From Spirochaetaceae bacterium (lineage in GTDB: Bacteria > Spirochaetota > Spirochaetia > UBA9216), in contig JAQQAK010000191.1 of the NCBI GenBank assembly GCA_028527945.1, forward strand, positions 1 through 9,785: DNA of 9,785 nucleotides, read 5' to 3'. This document shows, piece by piece, positions 6,346-9,785 of this stretch (positions within the stretch are counted from its first letter, which is position 1; each line of letters starts with the position of its first letter). The translations under genes and the position numbers were made by a program. Below the pieces are notes generated by a model. The model was not told where the DNA came from and did no database searches. It saw nothing but the letters and a program-made list of their open reading frames with translations.

Positions 6346-7245
6346 TTAAAGAGTTTCTTTAAACCATTTAACAGTTTCATCAATAAGTTTGTTGAAAACT
6401 GTTAAATCTCCTGTAAAAACAAGGTATGTATGATCTGCTCCTTCTATAGGAACAAGTTTGCTTGCAGAGTTAGCGGCTGCTACCTGAACTTTTTCGCTGT
6501 CTGAGAAAGGAACATCCTCATCTTCAGTTCCGTGGATGGAACAGATAGGAGCTTTAATCTGTGGAACATAAGAAAGAGTCTCCATGTTGTCAGCCTCGTC
6601 TATCCAATTCTTTCCGAGTTTCAGGGCGTCTCTCCAGTCAAACTGCATAAAGGTATAACCTTTTTCTGCGACTTCAGCTCTCATTTCTGGCGTAACCATG
6701 TCAGAAAGAATAAGCGCTCCAGACCATGTTAAAACACTTTTATAGTTTGTTTTACCAGTTGCTGCTGCAATGAGTGCGTCTGTTCCTCCCTGGCTCCATC
6801 CCATAACGCCGATACTGTCAGCGTCAATGTTATCAAGTGTTGAAATGTATGCCGCAACAGCATCCGCATCACTTACAGCTTCAGTATTTGAATAAATTTC
6901 GTAGCTTGCTGTGCTGTCTCCGCTTCCGGGAAAGTCAAAGCGAACTGCGGCTATTCCTGCTTCTGCCATTTTAGGTGCAAGCATAACATAACCGTTTCCG
7001 GCTTCATCTTTATTGCTTCCTGTTCCATGCATCATTATAACAGCCGGTACTTTTGTAGCTCCGGCAGGCATTGTAATTGCCACAGGAATTTCGTGATCAC
7101 CATTTGGAACCATAACGCTTATGTCTTTTACAGTTTCTGTAGTTGTATCTTCAGTAGTTGTACTTTCTGTTGTAGCACAACCCATGCTTATAAGGGCTGC
7201 GGTAAATACAGCAGCTGCCAGTGGAAGTAGTCTTTTTTTGTTCAT
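6346..7245 (-). CDS. Lipoprotein alpha/beta hydrolase (esterase/peptidase-like)
   Basis: 299 residues. A lipoprotein signal (basic MNKKR, hydrophobic stretch, lipobox ISMGC with C23 as the lipidated residue) is followed by a Thr/Glu-rich linker to about residue 40, then one alpha/beta-hydrolase domain. The catalytic set is visible: nucleophile S151 in GWSQGG, acid D242 in HGTEDEDVP, and H272 in GADH; HGTGS (73-77) supplies the oxyanion hole. The DFPGSGDS segment resembles cinnamoyl-esterase and S9-like hydrolases. It should act as a membrane-anchored enzyme outside the cytoplasm, on an ester, amide or peptide I cannot name. The start is well placed: GAGAGG sits five to six bases before the ATG. 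It appears monocistronic, with its own upstream region carrying a 16-bp perfect palindrome. Confidence 0.88.
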   Translation of the reverse strand: MNKKRLLPLAAAVFTAALISMGCATTESTTTEDTTTETVKDISVMVPNGDHEIPVAITMPAGATKVPAVIMMHGTGSNKDEAGNGYVMLAPKMAEAGIAAVRFDFPGSGDSTASYEIYSNTEAVSDADAVAAYISTLDNIDADSIGVMGWSQGGTDALIAAATGKTNYKSVLTWSGALILSDMVTPEMRAEVAEKGYTFMQFDWRDALKLGKNWIDEADNMETLSYVPQIKAPICSIHGTEDEDVPFSDSEKVQVAAANSASKLVPIEGADHTYLVFTGDLTVFNKLIDETVKWFKETL

Positions 7246-7273
7246 AAAAAGCCTCTCTTTAAGAATTGTTAAA

Positions 7274-7289
7274 AAACTGTTAACAGTTT
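7274..7289. promoter_or_regulatory. 16-bp perfect palindrome upstream of the hydrolase
   Basis: AAACTGTTAACAGTTT, centred about 36 bases upstream of the hydrolase ATG, in what is likely the leader or core promoter. Size and symmetry suit an operator for a dimeric repressor. The same half-site recurs as an inverted pair inside the 3' end of the gene (6367-6377 and 6396-6406). Confidence 0.4.
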
Positions 7290-7452
7290 GAGGGGCATCT
7301 TAGCAGGTAAAAAAAAGCTGATCTACTGCCAAATGGTGAAGTTTTATAATTTTTATCTAATTTGGAGCTGATGTTATTCGCCCCCATAGTCTATTAATGA
7401 TAGGAGAAATTATATTTTCTATCAAAAGAATTCACGTCAAAAATGGCTGTTA

Positions 7453-7486
7453 GCTGAGTGGAATTAGAATTAATTCTTTGTTTTTC
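7453..7486. repeat. 34-bp element, copy B
   Basis: Second copy of the element found at 6243-6276. Its core here is a perfect 12-bp palindrome, AGAATTAATTCT (7466-7477). No promoter like that of the kinase follows it, so its role at this place is unclear. Confidence 0.35.
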
Positions 7487-7632
7487 AAAAATTAACTAGC
7501 GGATATTTTTTAATTTTAAAAACAGGGATTGCATAATCAACCACTCCGGAGCAGAGCAAACACAGGTTGGTTCTGCAAGGGATGGGTTTAGACCGTCGCC
7601 GCTTTCTACCGGACACAAAAATACTCTTTCCA

Positions 7633-7703
7633 AATAGAAGATTCCGCATGTAGAATCCTGCTAAAGCAGGACGGGGTATTAAACCTTCCCAGCGAATAAA
7701 ATA
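7633..7703. repeat. 71-bp direct repeat, copy 1 (3' of the aldolase gene)
   Basis: Aligns without gaps to 8705-8775 at 59 of 71 positions. It begins 25 bases past the aldolase stop. Blocks kept in both copies include AATAGAAGATTCC, CATGTAGA, TAAAGCA, GGGGTATTA and GCGAATAAAATA. This copy has lost the long hairpin seen in copy 2 but has a smaller one, TCCTGC / GCAGGA. Confidence 0.7.
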
Positions 7704-7727
7704 CAATCCCAATGATACAACCAAAAA

Positions 7728-8615
7728 TTATGTGATAGATGCCTTATATATTGACTCAATAGAACTTCCAAGTATTGAATCAAATTCAGCATCAGACTGC
7801 TGAGCAGATAATCCTTCAGCAAGAGCTCTTGAAAAACTTGCAATAAGACCATTGTTTTCCTCAAGCTTTTTATTAGCGACTTCTCTGCTGTATCCACCGG
7901 AAAGAGCAACAACCCTTACAACACGAGGATCATCCATAAGAGGTTTATAAAAATTAGCCTCATCAGGAATAGTCAATTTAAACATTAGAGGAATTGATTT
8001 ATCAACCTTTTCAAGTGATGCTAAAATGTTTTCTATAAGAAGCTTTTCAGCCGCCCTTTTATCAGGACAATTAATATCAACCTCAGGTTCTATAATTGGA
8101 ACAAGACCATAAGACGCAATCTTAAGTCCTATTTCAAACTGTTGCTCCACAATACTTTTAATTCCTGAAGCACTGGCCTCTTTAATTACAGAACGCATCT
8201 TTGTTCCAAAAACATTCCGCTCATTAGCCCTTTTTAGAAGCTCATCAAGTTCAGGTATAGGCTTCATCAATTGAACTCCATCATTTAAATCAGCAAGACC
8301 TTTATCAACCTTTAAAAAGGGCACTATACCTTTTTTATCCCACAGAAAATCAGATGTATAGGCTCCATCAATAAGGCTATCCATTGTCCTTTCAAAAAGA
8401 ATAGCACCCAATATATGTTCCTTTTTGAAAGAAGGACTTTTTATTATGCGGGTTCTCATTTGATGAACCCTATCAAACATCTCTGCTTCTGTTGAATAAG
8501 AATCTTCACCTACCCCATACGCAGCAAGAGCCTTTGGAGTACTGCCACCGCTCTGATCAAGGGCGGCAATAAAGCCTTTATCATTTTTCATTTTATTTAA
8601 TTGTTTCTGATTCAT
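7728..8615 (-). CDS. fda: Class I fructose-bisphosphate aldolase
   Basis: 295 residues, very like the staphylococcal class I enzyme along its whole length, so named by pattern recognition. It splits fructose-1,6-bisphosphate into dihydroxyacetone phosphate and glyceraldehyde-3-phosphate in glycolysis, and does the reverse in gluconeogenesis, in the cytoplasm, without metal. The Schiff-base lysine is K213 in MFKLTIP; other marks are AALDQSGGSTPKAL (17-30), LKVDKG (101-106), IEPEV (175-179) and the phosphate-loop segment LSGGYSRE (238-245). Start: AGGAG six to seven bases before the ATG. It appears to be a single-gene unit with its own promoter (8656-8684), and a copy of the 71-bp repeat follows it. 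No other glycolytic gene is near. Confidence 0.96.
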   Translation of the reverse strand: MNQKQLNKMKNDKGFIAALDQSGGSTPKALAAYGVGEDSYSTEAEMFDRVHQMRTRIIKSPSFKKEHILGAILFERTMDSLIDGAYTSDFLWDKKGIVPFLKVDKGLADLNDGVQLMKPIPELDELLKRANERNVFGTKMRSVIKEASASGIKSIVEQQFEIGLKIASYGLVPIIEPEVDINCPDKRAAEKLLIENILASLEKVDKSIPLMFKLTIPDEANFYKPLMDDPRVVRVVALSGGYSREVANKKLEENNGLIASFSRALAEGLSAQQSDAEFDSILGSSIESIYKASIT

Positions 8616-8626
8616 TCTTTGCTCCT

Positions 8627-8646
8627 AAATTAGTTATTACTAATTT
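8627..8646. promoter_or_regulatory. Inverted repeat between aldolase promoter and ribosome site
   Basis: Perfect 8-bp arms AAATTAGT (8627-8634) and ACTAATTT (8639-8646) around TATT. It lies between the -10 box and the Shine-Dalgarno, so it covers the expected transcription start and early leader. Could be an operator or a leader hairpin next to the ribosome site. Confidence 0.35.
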
Positions 8647-8655
8647 TATTATTAT

Positions 8656-8684
8656 AATATAATAATAAACTATCCAAGGTTCAA
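8656..8684 (-). promoter_or_regulatory. Sigma-70-type promoter of the aldolase gene
   Basis: On the minus strand TTGAAC (8679-8684), 17 bases, TATATT (8656-8661), about 40 bases before the ATG. The region is so AT-rich that an overlapping TATAAT offers another -10. Confidence 0.5.
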
Positions 8685-8704
8685 GATTAATAAATGTTCT
8701 TTAT

Positions 8705-8775
8705 AATAGAAGATTCCACATGTAGAGTTCTGTTAAAGCAAGGAGGGGTATTACCCCCTCCTTGCGAATAAAATA
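8705..8775. repeat. 71-bp direct repeat, copy 2 (3' of the beta-barrel gene)
   Basis: Same orientation as copy 1 at 7633-7703. It begins four bases past the stop of the beta-barrel gene, and the two copies bracket the aldolase gene. It contains a perfect 11-bp hairpin described separately. Confidence 0.7.
8738..8765 (-). terminator. Terminator hairpin after the beta-barrel gene
   Basis: GCAAGGAGGGG / CCCCTCCTTGC, 11 perfect GC-rich pairs around a 6-base loop, 14 bases after the stop codon. Minus-strand sequence after the stem is TTTAACAG, a short T tract, so it may act as an RNA-end stabiliser as much as a terminator. Confidence 0.6.
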
Positions 8776-8779
8776 TATC

Positions 8780-9547
8780 CTACAATTCTATTCCTACACC
8801 TACAGTTGCAGTTAATTCATTTGTCCATCCATCCAAAGGATGTACAGCAAAATCCAAATCAGCAAAAAGAGGGAACATTTCTGTAATATAATACTTATAT
8901 GAAACTGTAGGATTTATTGACTCTACCCCTAATTCATCATAAAACCTTATAGTTGTGTCAAGACCAACAGATAACAATCCGGCTTTTTCAAAATCAAAGT
9001 CATACCCAACTCCCACTACAGTATCCAATTTTGAATCAGCCAACCATTCACTCCAACCTGCCCAAGAATCATAGGAATAGGAGTCAGTTCCTGCCTCATC
9101 ATAAAATGTCCAGTCAAGTTCCATAAACACAGCTCCTGAATCATTAAAATCATACGCAAATCCAAACAAATATATTCCATCATAATTAAAGCCATTAAGA
9201 AATCTTAAGTAATAATCACATTCAGAATAAAACGAAAATGGAGAGTCACCTATATATTTACTGTAATTGTAATAAATCCCCAAATTCAAGTCAGTATCTG
9301 GATAGAAGAACCATTCCAAACTATCTATTCCAACTTCAAAATCATACCCACATAATACAAAAGGATATGCTAAAGAAAAAGCAACTCCCATACTTGCCTC
9401 ATTTGTCAGATCTTCCGCAGTAAAGGCAACAGACATATCAAGTCCAATAGGTTCTTGTTCATCTTGAGCAGACAAATTCAGACAAAACAGAACAGTAAAA
9501 AACACAAGAAATAAATAAAGCACTTTATTATTACTAACCATAAACAT
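8780..9547 (-). CDS. Probable outer-membrane beta-barrel protein, family unknown
   Basis: 255 residues from the first ATG, but GGAGG is only three bases before that ATG and nine before a second one at 9539-9541, so the true start may be two codons later. A signal peptide is clear: NNK, a long hydrophobic run, then NLSA|QD as signal peptidase I site near residue 27. The mature part is acidic, very rich in Tyr, Phe, Trp, Asp and Gly, and shows alternating hydrophobic/polar strands (for example GYDFEVGIDS, VVGVGYDFDF, TATVGVGIEL at the end), typical of an 8-12 strand outer-membrane barrel. No periplasmic domain or known motif is seen. The chain ends in Leu rather than the classic terminal Phe. 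A single-gene unit with its own promoter and terminator. Function, such as porin or adhesin, cannot be told. Confidence 0.75.
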   Translation of the reverse strand: MFMVSNNKVLYLFLVFFTVLFCLNLSAQDEQEPIGLDMSVAFTAEDLTNEASMGVAFSLAYPFVLCGYDFEVGIDSLEWFFYPDTDLNLGIYYNYSKYIGDSPFSFYSECDYYLRFLNGFNYDGIYLFGFAYDFNDSGAVFMELDWTFYDEAGTDSYSYDSWAGWSEWLADSKLDTVVGVGYDFDFEKAGLLSVGLDTTIRFYDELGVESINPTVSYKYYITEMFPLFADLDFAVHPLDGWTNELTATVGVGIEL

Positions 9548-9583
9548 TATCCTCCGCTATCACAAGTAGCTATTCTTTCGATT

Positions 9584-9610
9584 CATATAAACAATATAGT
9601 TGTTTATATG
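9584..9610. promoter_or_regulatory. 11-bp inverted repeat in the beta-barrel gene leader
   Basis: Perfect arms CATATAAACAA (9584-9594) and TTGTTTATATG (9600-9610) with a 5-base spacer. It lies between the predicted transcription start (about 9623) and the ATG. Operator-like in size and symmetry, or a hairpin in the leader. Confidence 0.5.
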
Positions 9611-9629
9611 TTTATTAGACATGACTAAC

Positions 9630-9659
9630 TTTATACAAACAAAACCAACATTTCGTCAA
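9630..9659 (-). promoter_or_regulatory. Sigma-70-type promoter of the beta-barrel gene
   Basis: On the minus strand TTGACG (9654-9659), 18 bases, TATAAA (9630-9635), giving a leader of about 75 bases. Just upstream is an imperfect inverted repeat GTTAAT / ATTAAC (9662-9677) that could bind an activator. Confidence 0.5.
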
Positions 9660-9714
9660 GTGTTAATGCTAATTAACTTTATTTTATATTATCTTTTTCA
9701 AGTGAAATGAATTT

Positions 9715-9741
9715 TTTAAAGTCATGAATTATGACTTTAAA
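9715..9741 (-). terminator. AT-rich hairpin at the end of the right-edge ORF
   Basis: Perfect arms TTTAAAGTCAT (9715-9725) and ATGACTTTAAA (9731-9741) around five bases. The stop codon of the right-edge ORF lies inside it. The stem is AT-rich and no T run follows on the minus strand, so its role as terminator is uncertain. Confidence 0.4.
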
Positions 9742-9785
9742 GAGGCTTTTCTATATTCAAGAGGTTTAATTTTCATTATATCTTT
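9729..9785 (-). CDS. C-terminal 18 codons of an ORF cut by the window end
   Basis: An open frame enters from the right edge and stops at TAA 9729-9731. The visible end reads IMKIKPLEYRKASLKS. The P-L-E-Y-R pattern close to the stop resembles the C-terminus of many IS3-family transposases (…SPxEYR…), but 18 residues are too few to claim it. An isolated ATG inside this stretch could instead start a trivial 15-codon ORF. Confidence 0.3.
   Translation of the reverse strand, partial: KDIMKIKPLEYRKASLKS

Larger units (their letters stand above)
7246..7727. other. 482-bp gene-free stretch between hydrolase and aldolase
   Basis: Contains the hydrolase upstream region with a 16-bp palindrome (7274-7289), the 34-bp element copy B (7453-7486), a patch visibly richer in G+C than its surroundings (about 7524-7618) and the 71-bp repeat copy 1 (7633-7703). 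A 79-codon minus-strand frame covers 7485-7724, but it runs through the repeat, is full of Arg/Lys/Pro/Cys and has no recognisable domain, so I do not call it a gene. I see no tRNA-like arms or CRISPR units. Confidence 0.6.

Noticed and set aside
7485..7724. 79-codon minus-strand ORF
   Set aside because: It crosses the 71-bp repeat and the G+C-richer patch, has an odd Arg/Cys/Pro-rich composition, and shows no ribosome site or recognisable domain.
1..9785. CRISPR arrays, tRNA or rRNA genes, phage genes
   Set aside because: No regularly spaced repeats with spacers, no cloverleaf arms and no rRNA or phage signatures were seen on either strand.

Overview
The window is AT-rich bacterial DNA. Apart from a truncated gene at the left edge, every recognisable gene reads on the minus strand. 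A cell with both a lipoprotein and a signal-peptide-bearing beta-barrel protein implies a diderm. The S. aureus-type class I aldolase, the low GC and the style of the envelope proteins make a spirochaete (Treponema/Spirochaeta-like) my best guess; this is inference, because no phylogenetic marker gene is present.

Layout, left to right: (i) 2-349, plus strand, the tail of a protein with one C-terminal membrane helix, followed by a terminator hairpin. (ii) 478-3510, a tight minus-strand operon read right to left: a DAACS-family acidic amino acid symporter, an aspartate/glutamate-type racemase, and a serine-racemase/threonine-dehydratase-type PLP enzyme. (iii) 3511-3801, an intergenic control region with two hairpins, a 12-bp-period direct repeat and a possible 25-codon ORF. 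(iv) 3802-6219, a histidine kinase with a periplasmic dCache domain and its NarL-type response regulator, also minus strand and directly upstream of the transport operon. (v) 6346-7245, a lipoprotein alpha/beta hydrolase. (vi) 7246-7727, a gene-free stretch with palindromes and one copy of a 71-bp repeat. (vii) 7728-8615, class I fructose-bisphosphate aldolase. (viii) 8705-8775, the second copy of the repeat, carrying a perfect hairpin. (ix) 8780-9547, a probable outer-membrane beta-barrel protein with a palindrome in its leader. (x) 9729-9785, the last codons of another minus-strand ORF that runs out of the window.

The most coherent story is genes (ii) and (iv). The kinase sensor has, at exactly the expected spacing, the six residues that I recall as defining the amino-acid-binding dCache motif. 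The transporter has all the aspartate-binding residues of GltPh. The two enzymes could interconvert and deaminate acidic or hydroxy amino acids. I therefore read 478-6219 as a sense-import-racemise-deaminate module for aspartate-like amino acids. The racemase appears to lack any ATG, GTG or TTG start: the codon where ATG is expected is ACG. The kinase gene looks leaderless. Regulation of the operon by this two-component system is inferred from position and repeats, not demonstrated.
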